A stretch of 39,307 bases of DNA from assembly GCA_016650175.1 (NCBI GenBank), contig JAENWG010000013.1:1-39307 (forward strand). Reading direction: 5' to 3'. Made by a program: the position numbers and the translations under genes. Source of the stretch: Peptostreptococcaceae bacterium (GTDB lineage: Bacteria > Bacillota > Clostridia > Peptostreptococcales > Anaerovoracaceae). The notes below the pieces were generated by a model, which made no database searches, was not told where the DNA came from, and worked only from the letters and a program-made list of their open reading frames with translations. Of this stretch, positions 1 to 8,742 are shown in pieces (position 1 is the stretch's first letter; the number at the start of each line of letters is the position of its first letter).

Positions 1-1654
1 TATTTGTATTTTCAAATGCTTCATTCCATTTATCTTCAAGAAAATATTCAGTCCATCCGTCGAAAGAACAACCTAGTCTGTGTGCTTCTAATATAGTCTT
101 AGAAAGTCTTCTATCTCCCTTAGCAAATACACCTTCTAAAACACTTGTGGCACTATCATGATAGTTAAATGTTACACCTTTAATTCTTAATTTTTCAAAT
201 AAGTAATTGTGTTTTTTTATAAATTCATCATTTGTATTTTGTGGGAACCATTGAAACGGCGTATCACATTTTGGTACGAAATTTCCAACACTTATAGTTA
301 TGGTGAATTTTGAGCCTTTACCGTTTATTCTTTTGTTAATATCTATAACAGTTTTGGCTATTTCTGCTATTCCATCTAAGTCTTCATAGGTTTCAGTCGG
401 AAGCCCTATCATAAAGTAGAACTTTATTCTCTTCCAACCTAAAGTAACAGCCTGTTCAACAGCCTCATATATATCATTTTCTGTTATTCCTTTATTAATT
501 ACATCTCTAAGCCTTTGAGTTCCGGCTTCTGGTGCAAAGGTTAATCCTGATTTTTTATATCCTTGAATTTCTTCTAAAACTTTAAAAGAAAAGTTATCAA
601 GTCTTAAAGATGGCAATGATAATGAAACATTTCTTGATTTACATTCACTCATTAAATCAAGCGCTAGATTTTCAAAGTCACTGTAATCGCTAGTTGATAA
701 TGATAAAAGAGAAAGTTCATCATGACCAGTATTCTCAAGCTGTTCAATTGCTAATTTTTTTATAGTCTCAGCACTTCTTTCTCTAACAGGTCTATAAATC
801 ATACCTGCTTGACAAAATCTACACCCTCTTGTACATCCTCTAAACATTTCTATTACAGCTCTATCATGTACTACTTCAATAAAAGGTACTATTTTTTTCG
901 TAGGGAATTCAAGTTCATCTATATTTTCTATAAATGCCTTTAAAACAGGAAGTTCTGCACTATCATTGTTACTTTTAATTTCAATTATTGTACCATCATC
1001 AGCATACGTTATATCATAGAATTTAGGAACATAAACTCCATCCAACTTAGCCACTTCTTCTAATATTGCATCTTTGGATATATTAGTCTTTTTTAATTCA
1101 CCTATTGCTTTTAAGACTAAAGGAAGCTGAATTTCGCCATCTCCAATTAGTATTACATCAAAGAAATCAGCTACAGGTTCTGCATTAAATGCGCAAGGCC
1201 CACCTCCAATTACTATAGGAGAATCTAAACCTCTGTCCTTAGATAAAAGTGGTATATTGCCTAATTTAAGCATGTTTAATACTGTTGTATAGGTCATTTC
1301 ATATTGCAGAGTAAAACCTACAACGTCAGCATGTTTGATAGGGGTTTTAGTTTCTAATGAAAATAGCTCATAGTTTTCTTCTATGAGTTTTTGTTCCATG
1401 TCTTTGCCCGGAGCAAATACTCTTTCGCAACATAGATTTTCCTCTTTGTTAATTATATTATATAAAATTTCTAGGCCTAAAAAAGACATTCCTATTTCAT
1501 ACATATCTGGAAAAGCAAATACAAAGTGGCAATCAACTTTATCTAAGTCCTTTACCACCGAATTTAACTCATTACCAATATATCTAGCCGGTTTGTCGAC
1601 TTGATTTAATATTTTTATTAATTTATCATCTATATTATTTCTCGCATAATTCAT
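1..1654 (-). CDS. B12-binding-type radical SAM protein (TIGR03960-like), 3' end outside window
   Basis: About 551 residues are visible and the frame is open to the left edge, so only the C-terminus is missing. Around residues 140-155 there is GGPCAFNAEPVADFF, a conserved stretch of this family's N-terminal B12-binding-like part. Around residue 274 RGCTRGCRFCQAGM carries the CxxxCxxC motif that binds the radical SAM 4Fe-4S cluster, followed by YRPVRERS. The last visible residues include GWTEYFLEDKWNEAF, typical of the region after the barrel. The start is an ATG at 1654 (MNYARNNIDDKL), directly after a TAG, overlapping the HD gene upstream by 20 bp. Family members usually sit near rplU-rpmA-obg in Clostridia, as here; their reaction is not established. 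Family assignment is confident, function is unknown. Confidence 0.85.
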   Translation of the reverse strand, partial: MNYARNNIDDKLIKILNQVDKPARYIGNELNSVVKDLDKVDCHFVFAFPDMYEIGMSFLGLEILYNIINKEENLCCERVFAPGKDMEQKLIEENYELFSLETKTPIKHADVVGFTLQYEMTYTTVLNMLKLGNIPLLSKDRGLDSPIVIGGGPCAFNAEPVADFFDVILIGDGEIQLPLVLKAIGELKKTNISKDAILEEVAKLDGVYVPKFYDITYADDGTIIEIKSNNDSAELPVLKAFIENIDELEFPTKKIVPFIEVVHDRAVIEMFRGCTRGCRFCQAGMIYRPVRERSAETIKKLAIEQLENTGHDELSLLSLSTSDYSDFENLALDLMSECKSRNVSLSLPSLRLDNFSFKVLEEIQGYKKSGLTFAPEAGTQRLRDVINKGITENDIYEAVEQAVTLGWKRIKFYFMIGLPTETYEDLDGIAEIAKTVIDINKRINGKGSKFTITISVGNFVPKCDTPFQWFPQNTNDEFIKKHNYLFEKLRIKGVTFNYHDSATSVLEGVFAKGDRRLSKTILEAHRLGCSFDGWTEYFLEDKWNEAFENTN

Positions 1655-2156
1655 CTAATTTAATACCAATCTTTTTTTCGATACCATCAATCAATTCTTT
1701 TGTTTCGGTTTTTTTACCTAGAATTATATCAACTATATCCTTTTTATCTTTAACTTTAGCAACTATATATTCCATTCTCTTTTCAAGTCCTGCATATTCG
1801 TCTTCCAAAACAAGTCTATCGGCTAAACATAGCAAATCTTGCTCATCAACATCATCAATCTTATTAAAAGGAGAATACCTCATATGTTTTTTAACAAGTT
1901 CGGATTCTTCTAGGTATCCTTTTTCTCTAAGTATTTTAGCGCATTCTAAATCATGTCTTTCCCTTAGCCTTACTAAATCATGTACTGATGAAGCGCCATA
2001 AAGCAAGTCAATATTTATAGAATAACCTACTTTATTTAAACTTTTAGCAATTAGTTTAGATACTATTGCTACTTCCTCGCAATGTCCAATAATATGCTCA
2101 GGTGTTTCGTATTCTATAAATAACGCATCTCGAACATCTTCAGTTATATAACTCAT
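1635..2156 (-). CDS. Small HD-domain phosphohydrolase-like protein
   Basis: This 173-residue protein has an HD-superfamily pattern: an early His in IIGHCEEVAIVSK, the HD pair in GASSVHDLVRLRERHD, a later His in VKKHMRY, and Asp in CLADRLVLEDEYAG. Such proteins are metal-dependent phosphohydrolases acting on nucleotides or other phosphoesters; the substrate cannot be read from sequence. A longer frame opens at 2201 inside obg, but the ATG at 2156 has an AGAGG Shine-Dalgarno at the right distance and lies just past the obg stop, so I chose it. In many Firmicutes an HD protein (YqeK) occurs downstream of obg with nadD, but nadD and yhbY are absent here and the sequence around the HD pair does not look like YqeK. 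Confidence 0.7.
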   Translation of the reverse strand: MSYITEDVRDALFIEYETPEHIIGHCEEVAIVSKLIAKSLNKVGYSINIDLLYGASSVHDLVRLRERHDLECAKILREKGYLEESELVKKHMRYSPFNKIDDVDEQDLLCLADRLVLEDEYAGLEKRMEYIVAKVKDKKDIVDIILGKKTETKELIDGIEKKIGIKLDELCEK

Positions 2157-2166
2157 TTTATTCCTC

Positions 2167-3456
2167 TTAGTCGTCAAAATACTCAAATTCATAGTTCTCA
2201 ATTCTTATAGTATCTCCATCTTTTAATCCAAATTCTTTTAACTTATCAATTGAGCCATTTTTCTCTATATATTTATATAAATATCTTAAAGAACCCATAT
2301 CATTGAAATTGGTAGAATTAAATATTTTTAAAAGTTGTTTACCTTCAAGAACATATACCTTATCTTTTTCATTATATGAAGGGTTAACAATTTTATAGTC
2401 AGGATCATAATTATCCATTTCAAAGTCAAACATTTCCAGTTCTTCTTCAGGTTCCTCTACTATAGAATCAAGCTTATTCAGTGCTTCAGAAAGTAATTCT
2501 TGAACACCTTGATTAGTTGCTGCTGATAAAGGAAATACATCATATCCTTTAGAAGTTGCGTATTCTTTAAATTCATCATATTTAGTTAAATCTTCACCAA
2601 GAAGATCTATCTTATTTGCAGCTACTAGTTGAGGCTTTTTAAGGATATTAGGATTATATTGAAGAAGTTCTTTGTTAATTTTTTCAAAGTCTTCTATAGG
2701 GTCTCTTCCTTCACTTCCAGAAACATCAACTACATGAATTAGTACCTTAGTTCTTTCTATATGTTTTAAAAATTGAAATCCCAAACCTAATCCTTGATGA
2801 GCGCCTTCAATAATACCAGCAATATCTGCCATTACAAATGAATTATCAAACAGTTTAACAACTCCTAGGTTAGGATCTATCGTAGTAAAATGATAGTTTG
2901 CAATTTTTGGTGTAGCACTTGTGGATATAGCTAGAAGTGTTGATTTTCCTACGTTAGGAAATCCAACCAAACCTACATCAGCAAGTAACTTAAGTTCCAA
3001 TATTACATTTCTCTTTTTAGGAAAACCACCGGATTCTGCAAAATTAGGAGTTTGTCTAACAGGACTTTTAAAGTGTACATTACCTTTTCCGCCTTTTCCG
3101 CCCTTAGCTGCTACTAATACATCACCATGTTTTTTCATATCTTTCATAAGTAAACCGGTTTCTTCTTCAAATATCATCGTACCTACTGGTACTCTAATCT
3201 CAAGAGTTTGACCCATTTTACCGAATTGCTTCTTTTTCATTCCGTTTTGACCGTTTTCGGCCTCATATTTTTTCTTGTATCTAAAATCCATTAATGTTCT
3301 AAGGTTGGAATCTGCTAAGAAAATTACGTTTCCGCCTTTTCCACCATCGCCACCATCTGGACCACCTTCAGGCACATAAGTCTCTCTTCTAAATGTGACT
3401 GCACCGTCACCGCCTTTACCTGAAATTATGGATATTTTTGCTCTATCTACAAACAT
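2167..3456 (-). CDS. obg: Obg family GTPase CgtA/ObgE
   Basis: This essential GTPase acts in 50S subunit assembly and stress control. The 429-residue protein has the full architecture. A glycine-rich Obg fold spans residues 1-158 (GGDGAVTFRRE, GGPDGGDGGKGG). The G domain has G1 GFPNVGKS at 165-172, G3 DIAG, and G4 NKID. An OCT domain closes the C-terminus and ends in acidic residues. It lies downstream of rplU-rpmA, the standard order, but a hairpin terminator at 3485-3510 separates it from rpmA, so obg expression is probably partly read-through. The ATG at 3456 fits the family N-terminus (MFVDRAKI). Confidence 0.97.
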   Translation of the reverse strand: MFVDRAKISIISGKGGDGAVTFRRETYVPEGGPDGGDGGKGGNVIFLADSNLRTLMDFRYKKKYEAENGQNGMKKKQFGKMGQTLEIRVPVGTMIFEEETGLLMKDMKKHGDVLVAAKGGKGGKGNVHFKSPVRQTPNFAESGGFPKKRNVILELKLLADVGLVGFPNVGKSTLLAISTSATPKIANYHFTTIDPNLGVVKLFDNSFVMADIAGIIEGAHQGLGLGFQFLKHIERTKVLIHVVDVSGSEGRDPIEDFEKINKELLQYNPNILKKPQLVAANKIDLLGEDLTKYDEFKEYATSKGYDVFPLSAATNQGVQELLSEALNKLDSIVEEPEEELEMFDFEMDNYDPDYKIVNPSYNEKDKVYVLEGKQLLKIFNSTNFNDMGSLRYLYKYIEKNGSIDKLKEFGLKDGDTIRIENYEFEYFDD

Positions 3457-3484
3457 AAGTACACTTCCTATTCTAATATTTAAA

Positions 3485-3510
3485 TAGCCCCTAAATTAAC
3501 TTAGGGGCTA
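3485..3510 (-). terminator. Hairpin between rpmA and obg
   Basis: A perfect 10-bp inverted repeat (TAGCCCCTAA / TTAGGGGCTA) with a 6-nt loop lies just after the rpmA stop. On the minus strand it is followed only by an AT-rich stretch (ATTTAAATATT) and not a clean T-run, so termination is likely partial and would set the ratio of ribosomal protein to obg mRNA. Confidence 0.6.
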
Positions 3511-3517
3511 ACAATTC

Positions 3518-3778
3518 TTATGCTTCTTTTGTATATACGCTGATTTGCTTTCTGTGTTTACCAATTTGCTCGAACTTTACAGCTCCTGTAACTTTAGCAA
3601 ATAAAGTATCATCGCATCCTATACCTACGTTATTACCAGGGTGGAATTTCGTTCCTCTTTGTCTAACTAATATACTTCCAGCACTTACGTATTGACCGTC
3701 TCCGGTCTTAACTCCTAAACGTTTCGATTCACTATCTCTACCGTTCTTGGAACTACCTACTCCCTTTTTACTTGACAT
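3518..3778 (-). CDS. rpmA: 50S ribosomal protein L27, without the usual Firmicutes leader peptide
   Basis: This 86-residue L27 contributes its N-terminus near the peptidyl-transferase centre. It begins [16 protein letters not shown]. In most Firmicutes L27 is made with a roughly nine-residue leader ending in FF, removed by the protease Prp, and the mature protein begins at the ASKKG-type position. Here translation starts directly at that position. The start is secure: an AAGGAGGTG Shine-Dalgarno lies just upstream of the ATG at 3778. The prp gene normally found between rplU and rpmA is also absent (37-nt gap). Confidence 0.96.
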   Translation of the reverse strand: MSSKKGVGSSKNGRDSESKRLGVKTGDGQYVSAGSILVRQRGTKFHPGNNVGIGCDDTLFAKVTGAVKFEQIGKHRKQISVYTKEA

Positions 3779-3815
3779 GGAAAGACACCTCCTTATTAAT
3801 ATCTATTTCCAAAAA

Positions 3816-4316
3816 CTATTTAGCTGATGCTTCAATAGCTTCTATGATTTCTGTTTTTGTTGCTTTGCTATCAACTGAAACACCTTTTGTTTCTGCTAGA
3901 GCTAACAATTCATCTTTTTTCATTGACATGGAAACACTAACTTCTGAAGTTTCCTTTACTGCTTCTACTGCCTTTTCTTTCTTAGCAGCAGGTTTTGCAG
4001 CTGTCTTGCTTTCGCCTAAACCTGTAATTTCTACCATTGTATATGGCTGTCTATGACCGTTTTTCTTTTGATAGTCTTTCTTAGCTTTATACTTGTATAT
4101 AATTACCTTTTTTTGTTTACCGTTTTCTAATACTTCTCCGAAAACTTTGTATCCTTCAATAAATGGAGTTCCTACTTCTAACTTCTTTCCTCCAACTAAT
4201 AAAACCTCATCAAATTCAACTTTATCTCCAACATTCGCATTTAGTTTTTCAATACTAATTACGTCGCCTTCTTGTACTCTGTATTGCTTACCACCAGTTT
4301 TAATTACTGCATACAT
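3816..4316 (-). CDS. rplU: 50S ribosomal protein L21 with C-terminal extension
   Basis: Residues 1 to about 103 are a normal L21 ([18 protein letters not shown] at the start; [13 protein letters not shown] at the end), an early-assembling 23S rRNA-binding protein. Usual bacterial L21 stops near there. This one runs to 166 residues, adding a Lys/Ala/Glu-rich linker ([12 protein letters not shown]) and then a compact segment [14 protein letters not shown]...[12 protein letters not shown] that resembles the helix-extended-loop-helix / SAP-like fold of small DNA- or RNA-binding modules. The gene has its own consensus promoter and a structured leader. Confidence 0.95.
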   Translation of the reverse strand: MYAVIKTGGKQYRVQEGDVISIEKLNANVGDKVEFDEVLLVGGKKLEVGTPFIEGYKVFGEVLENGKQKKVIIYKYKAKKDYQKKNGHRQPYTMVEITGLGESKTAAKPAAKKEKAVEAVKETSEVSVSMSMKKDELLALAETKGVSVDSKATKTEIIEAIEASAK

Positions 4317-4390
4317 ATTACTTTACCTCCTTATTACAGACTCGCCAAGGCAGGTGCTTTCGCTTAAAAACCTACTTTGTGCGGCTAACT
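4317..4390 (-). ncRNA. Structured 5' leader of rplU (candidate L21 leader)
   Basis: The roughly 70-nt leader between the promoter and the rplU ATG can fold into stacked helices: GCC/GGC, then GTAGGT/ACCTGC, capped by a GC-GAAA-GC tetraloop. The Shine-Dalgarno AGGAGG follows immediately. Firmicutes rplU operons often carry a leader element (Rfam L21_leader) thought to mediate autoregulation by L21. I see the helices, but the match to that family is inferred, not computed. Confidence 0.5.
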
Positions 4391-4395
4391 TATGT

Positions 4396-4424
4396 AATAT
4401 ACCATAAATTAGAAATATTGTCAA
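4396..4424 (-). promoter_or_regulatory. SigA-type promoter of rplU-rpmA
   Basis: On the minus strand TTGACA, a 17-bp spacer and TATATT, ending about 80 nt before the rplU start codon. Confidence 0.8.
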
Positions 4425-4443
4425 TCAAATTATCCTAAAATTG

Positions 4444-5520
4444 TTACTCTATAACCACTCCGTCTTCATCTACTAATAGTTCTTTATCAACATCAAGTAC
4501 TTTTAATATTTTTGCTTTTATATCTTCTAAAATATCCGTATTTGCTTTTAAGAAAACTTTAACATTTTCACGTCCTTGGCCAATTCTTTCGCCGTTATAA
4601 CTATACCATGAACCTGATTTATCAACTAAATCCATATCAACTGCGGTATCTAATATATCACCTTCTGCAGATATTCCTTCGCCATACATAATATCAAACT
4701 CAGCAAATTTAAAAGGAGGCGCTACTTTGTTTTTTACAACTTTAACTCTAGTCTTGTTGCCAAGCATAGTATCTCCTGATTTTATCGTTTCGATTCTTCT
4801 AACATCAAATCTCATACTAGCGTAAAATTTAAGTGCACGTCCACCTGTAGTCGTTTCAGGGCTACCAAACATAACACCAATTTTTTCTCTAAGTTGATTA
4901 ATAAATATAATGCATGTATTTGATTTGTTAACCGATCCTGTTATCTTTCTTAAAGCTTGAGACATTAGTCTAGCTTGAAGTCCAACATGAGAATCACCCA
5001 TTTCACCTTGTATTTCGGCTTTTGGAACAAGTGCTGCTACAGAGTCGATAACTATTATATCTAATGCACCACTTCTAGCTAACATATCACATATTTCGAG
5101 TGCTTGTTCTCCTGTATCAGGTTGGGAAACTAAAAGTTCATCAATATCAACGCCTAGATGTTTAGCATATAACGGATCTAATGCATGTTCAGCATCTATA
5201 AAGGCAGCTTTGCCACCCATTTTTTGAGCTTCCGCGATCATATGCAGAGTAAGAGTTGTTTTACCCGATGATTCAGGACCAAATACTTCAATTATTCGTC
5301 CCCTAGGTATACCGCCAATTCCGGTAGCTATATCTAAACTAATTGAACCTGTTGGTATTGCTTGAATATTAGCTATGGGACCATTACCACCTAGCTTCAT
5401 AATTGAGCCTTTACCAAATTGTCTTTGAATTTGTTCTAAAGCTGCGTCAAGAGCTTTTTCTCTTTCATCAGTATTAGTAACATTGTTAACCGTTTTATTT
5501 TTTTCCATATTTTTAGCCAT
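4444..5520 (-). CDS. recA: Recombinase RecA
   Basis: RecA forms the filament for homologous recombination and triggers LexA self-cleavage. The 358-residue protein carries Walker [10 protein letters not shown] at 81-89, the catalytic region [13 protein letters not shown], Walker [16 protein letters not shown], loop L1/L2 segments ([42 protein letters not shown]) and the C-terminal domain with an acidic end. The N-terminal about 17 residues before the usual start are Asn/Lys-rich; the ATG at 5520 has AGGAGG at good spacing. It has its own SOS-type promoter, 137 nt after the cinA stop. Confidence 0.98.
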   Translation of the reverse strand: MAKNMEKNKTVNNVTNTDEREKALDAALEQIQRQFGKGSIMKLGGNGPIANIQAIPTGSISLDIATGIGGIPRGRIIEVFGPESSGKTTLTLHMIAEAQKMGGKAAFIDAEHALDPLYAKHLGVDIDELLVSQPDTGEQALEICDMLARSGALDIIVIDSVAALVPKAEIQGEMGDSHVGLQARLMSQALRKITGSVNKSNTCIIFINQLREKIGVMFGSPETTTGGRALKFYASMRFDVRRIETIKSGDTMLGNKTRVKVVKNKVAPPFKFAEFDIMYGEGISAEGDILDTAVDMDLVDKSGSWYSYNGERIGQGRENVKVFLKANTDILEDIKAKILKVLDVDKELLVDEDGVVIE

Positions 5521-5537
5521 ATCTACCTCCTGGTTTA

Positions 5538-5551
5538 CGAACGTTTGTTCG
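5538..5551. promoter_or_regulatory. LexA (DinR) SOS box of recA
   Basis: CGAACGTTTGTTCG has perfect CGAAC/GTTCG arms with a 4-bp centre and fits the Gram-positive consensus CGAACRNRYGTTYG apart from the central bases. It lies between the -10 box and the recA Shine-Dalgarno, over the expected transcription start. Confidence 0.9.
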
Positions 5552-5556
5552 TATTA

Positions 5557-5585
5557 ATAATAATATAACTATACGCTAATGTCAA
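5557..5585 (-). promoter_or_regulatory. recA promoter
   Basis: TTGACA, 17 bp, TATTAT on the minus strand, immediately upstream of the LexA box, which would block it. Confidence 0.85.
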
Positions 5586-5657
5586 GCTATAATAATATTA
5601 TTATAAATTATCAATATTCGCAAGGTCTAAACGTACCTATATAAGTGCTGAATATAT

Positions 5658-6890
5658 CTAATTTATACAATCATATACTACTTTCATCATGTTTAATAAT
5701 GTGTAGTTTCTATTCCAATTTCTATTTATATTTCTCATCTGAATTTTTATAACTTTAGTTTCACCTTTATAAATGCAACCTATGTAAACAAGTCCTACAG
5801 GTTTTTCAGGAGTTCCCCCATCAGGTCCTGCTATCCCAGTAACAGATATGCAAAGTTCACTGCCTGAAGCTTTAAATAATCCTTCAGCCATTTCTATAGC
5901 TGTTTCTTCGCTAACTGCACCATATTTTTCGAGCGTTTCTAGTCTTACTCCAAGTTCTGTTACTTTAGCTTCATTACTGTAAGTAACTAGTCCTCTATCA
6001 AATATCTTTGAAGAACCTGAAAAATCTGTAATTGTTTTAGCAAATAGTCCGCCAGTACATGACTCGGCACTTGAAATAGATATATTATTTTCAACTAATT
6101 TGTCAAATACTACTTTTTCAAAATTCTCATTATCAAAACTATATATGTATTCACCTATTAAATTATTAACCTCAGATATCATATTATCGACAGCATCTTT
6201 CGCTTCACATAAAGTTTTACGCTTTGATGTAATTCTTAGGCTACATTCTCCTTCTTTTGCATAGGTCGCAATGGTAGGATCAGTTTGATTGTCAATTAAT
6301 GGAAGTAATGTCATTTCCATTGAAGATTCACCAATTCCAAAAGTTCTTATGATCTTATAATAGATGACGCTGTTAGAAAACTTTTCAAGATATGGCTTAG
6401 CGCTTTTTTTAAACATCCTAGTCATTTCTCTTGGTGGACCTGGAAGGCAAATTATATACTTATCATCATTTGATAAGGCAAAGCCTGGTGCAGTTCCAGC
6501 ATCATTAATAAATGGTACTGCTCTAGATGGTAAATATGCTTGTTTTAGATTATTCTTAGGCATTTTATGTCCCGTTTTTTTGTAACCACCAACGAGCTCA
6601 TTCATAGCATCGTCAGATACTATAAGTTCATCTTTCATATATTCACAAGCGATTTCTTTTGTTATATCATCCTGAGTAGGCCCAAGCCCACCAGTAGTTA
6701 TTACTATATCGCAATCATTGAATAACATATTAATTGCAATTCTCATTCTATCAGGATTATCACCTACGATGTAATGATACATAACATCAAAACCCATATT
6801 GTTTAATTCCTTAGATAAAAAAGCTGCATTACTGTTAATTACTTGTCCGAAAAGTAATTCTGTCCCTATATTTAATATTCCTACTTTCAT
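5658..6890 (-). CDS. cinA: CinA-family protein (nicotinamide mononucleotide deamidase)
   Basis: The 410-residue protein has the two usual domains. An N-terminal molybdopterin-binding-like (COG1058) domain starts MKVGILNIGTELLFGQVINSN and contains ITTGGLGPTQDD and CLPGPPREM. The C-terminal PncC amidase domain contains SAESCTGGLFAKTITDFSGSS and GIAGPDGGTPEKPVGLVYIG. The family deamidates NMN in the pyridine nucleotide cycle, and in competent Firmicutes CinA is co-expressed with recA, which lies next downstream. An in-frame ATG exists 27 nt upstream, but the ATG at 6890 has AGGTGG just before it and matches the family start. Confidence 0.93.
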   Translation of the reverse strand: MKVGILNIGTELLFGQVINSNAAFLSKELNNMGFDVMYHYIVGDNPDRMRIAINMLFNDCDIVITTGGLGPTQDDITKEIACEYMKDELIVSDDAMNELVGGYKKTGHKMPKNNLKQAYLPSRAVPFINDAGTAPGFALSNDDKYIICLPGPPREMTRMFKKSAKPYLEKFSNSVIYYKIIRTFGIGESSMEMTLLPLIDNQTDPTIATYAKEGECSLRITSKRKTLCEAKDAVDNMISEVNNLIGEYIYSFDNENFEKVVFDKLVENNISISSAESCTGGLFAKTITDFSGSSKIFDRGLVTYSNEAKVTELGVRLETLEKYGAVSEETAIEMAEGLFKASGSELCISVTGIAGPDGGTPEKPVGLVYIGCIYKGETKVIKIQMRNINRNWNRNYTLLNMMKVVYDCIN

Positions 6891-6900
6891 ATGTCCACCT

Positions 6901-7428
6901 TTACATTGAAAAAACATTTTTGTTTTGAATTATGTACTCTGCTCCAGAATATACTGTAGCAATTAATGATGCCCATAAAACTACATTACCGATAGGCATG
7001 AGAATGCTTTCAAAATATCCGCTTCCTAAAATTAAGATAGGCACTGTTATCATTTGTAATACTGTTTTTATCTTACCGCTCATACCAGCTGCAACTACTA
7101 TTCCTTCTGAAGCAGCTACTGTTCTCATACCTGCTACTGCAAATTCTCTAGCTAATATTATTGTTAACATCCATCCTGGAACAATTCCACTTTCAACAAA
7201 AAGACAAAACGCTGAGTATACAAGTATTTTATCAGCTAAAGGATCCATTATTTTACCGAAGTTTGTTACAAGTCCTCTTGCTCTAGCTATTTTACCATCT
7301 AGAAGATCGGTAAAAGATGCTACTATAAATATAACAAAAGCAACTAAATACCAATTCATTAGAAAAGCTATTATGAAAAAAGGAACTGCTATTACTCTTG
7401 CTACTGTTAATTTGTTAGGTAAATTCAT
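6901..7428 (-). CDS. pgsA: CDP-diacylglycerol-glycerol-3-phosphate 3-phosphatidyltransferase
   Basis: This membrane enzyme makes phosphatidylglycerol phosphate from CDP-diacylglycerol and glycerol-3-phosphate. The 175-residue sequence starts MNLPNKLTVARVIAVP, the usual start of PgsA. It has the complete CDP-alcohol phosphotransferase motif D41-x2-DG-x2-AR ... G58-x3-D62-x3-D66 (DLLDGKIARA, GKIMDPLADK) and several hydrophobic helices. It lies 3 nt after rimO and 10 nt before cinA, so it is translated within the asd-to-cinA operon. Confidence 0.94.
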   Translation of the reverse strand: MNLPNKLTVARVIAVPFFIIAFLMNWYLVAFVIFIVASFTDLLDGKIARARGLVTNFGKIMDPLADKILVYSAFCLFVESGIVPGWMLTIILAREFAVAGMRTVAASEGIVVAAGMSGKIKTVLQMITVPILILGSGYFESILMPIGNVVLWASLIATVYSGAEYIIQNKNVFSM

Positions 7429-7431
7429 ATT

Positions 7432-8742
7432 TTAAACCTCCACGCCTACTAGGTCATAATCGTATGCATCATTAATTTCGACATTTACAAATTGACCGGG
7501 TGATAATCCTCTCTTTGAAGTAAATATAACGGAATTGTCAATTTCTGGAGCATCATATCTAGTTCTTCCTAAATAGCTACCATCAGTATCTTTTTCATCA
7601 ACTATTACTTCGTAGATATTACCAATCATTCCTTGGTTATGTTCTAAACTAATATCTAATTGACATTTCATTATTCCGTTTACACGTTCTTCTGTTGTTT
7701 CATCGTCTAAATGGCCGTCCATTTTAAATGCTTTAGTATTTTCTTCATTAGAAAAACCAAACACTCCTAATCTATCAAACTTGGTTTCTTCAACAAAGTC
7801 TATTAACTCTTCATAGTCTTCCTCAGTTTCGCCTGGGAAACCTACTAAAAGTGTAGTTCTAATATGTATATCTTCAATATTATCTCTTAGTCTTTTTAAA
7901 GTGTTTCTAATAGAATCAGAAGTTGAGGCTCTGTTCATACTTTTAAGCACCTTATTAGATATATGTTGAATAGGAATATCTATGTAATTACATATCTTAT
8001 CCTCTTTTGCTATAACTTCAATTAGTTCATCAGTAATTCTTTCTTCATAGCAGTACATAAGTCTTATCCAGTGTATTTTATCTACCTTACAAAGCTCAGT
8101 TAACAGCTTTGGCAACATAAATTCACCATATATGTCCATTCCATAGTAAGTAACGTCTTGAGCTATAAGTATTATTTCCTTAGTTCCGGCATTTGCTAGC
8201 ATTGTAGCTTCTTTAATTATATCTTCTATACTTTTACTTCTAAAAGGCCCTCTAATTCTGGGAATTATGCAAAAAGCACAAGCATTGTTACAACCTTCAG
8301 CTATTTTTAAAGTAGCTGAATATGGGTTTTCCACTAATTTACGTTCATTGTATGGTAGAGGTTCCCTTTTGGGTTTTTCAATATAGTATTTTTCTTTAGG
8401 TAAGTTATTTAACAGTTCGGGTAGCTTATAATATTCTTCAACTCCGATGAATAAATCTACCTCAGGCATATCATCAACTAAGGTTTTATAGTATCTTTGT
8501 GATAAACATCCAGTAACTACTAAAACAGAGTTGTCCTTTTTATCTCTGGACATATCAAATATCTTATCGATAGATTCTATCTTTGCGTCATTTATAAAGC
8601 CACATGTGTTTACAATAATAATTTCTGCGTCATCTAAATCATCAGTAAATAAGTATCCTTCATCTTCTAAAAGTTTAGCTAGAACTTCTGAATCATATTC
8701 ATTTTTCATGCATCCTAACGTTTCAATATGAAATTTATTCAT
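7432..8742 (-). CDS. rimO: Ribosomal protein S12 methylthiotransferase RimO
   Basis: RimO adds a methylthio group to an Asp of ribosomal protein S12 using two 4Fe-4S clusters. The 436-residue protein has the N-terminal UPF0004 domain with Cys11, Cys47 and Cys79 for the auxiliary cluster, the radical SAM motif C151-xxx-C155-xx-C158 (CNNACAFCIIP), and a C-terminal TRAM domain (EVIVDEKDTDGSYLGRTRYD). The segment RIRGPFRSKSIEDI after the motif is characteristic of RimO as opposed to MiaB. Its start overlaps the end of ftsK by 8 bp. Confidence 0.95.
   Translation of the reverse strand: MNKFHIETLGCMKNEYDSEVLAKLLEDEGYLFTDDLDDAEIIIVNTCGFINDAKIESIDKIFDMSRDKKDNSVLVVTGCLSQRYYKTLVDDMPEVDLFIGVEEYYKLPELLNNLPKEKYYIEKPKREPLPYNERKLVENPYSATLKIAEGCNNACAFCIIPRIRGPFRSKSIEDIIKEATMLANAGTKEIILIAQDVTYYGMDIYGEFMLPKLLTELCKVDKIHWIRLMYCYEERITDELIEVIAKEDKICNYIDIPIQHISNKVLKSMNRASTSDSIRNTLKRLRDNIEDIHIRTTLLVGFPGETEEDYEELIDFVEETKFDRLGVFGFSNEENTKAFKMDGHLDDETTEERVNGIMKCQLDISLEHNQGMIGNIYEVIVDEKDTDGSYLGRTRYDAPEIDNSVIFTSKRGLSPGQFVNVEINDAYDYDLVGVEV

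Noticed and set aside
2921-3211. Plus-strand open frame inside obg
   Set aside because: It is the antisense of a highly conserved GTPase gene, has no Shine-Dalgarno and its protein has no recognisable feature.
5589-5606. AT-only palindrome between cinA and recA as terminator
   Set aside because: The stem has only A-T pairs and no T-run follows, so it would not terminate well; it may just reflect base composition.
6932-7435. 167-codon plus-strand frame opposite pgsA
   Set aside because: It mirrors pgsA almost exactly; the hydrophobic look comes from the antisense of membrane helices.
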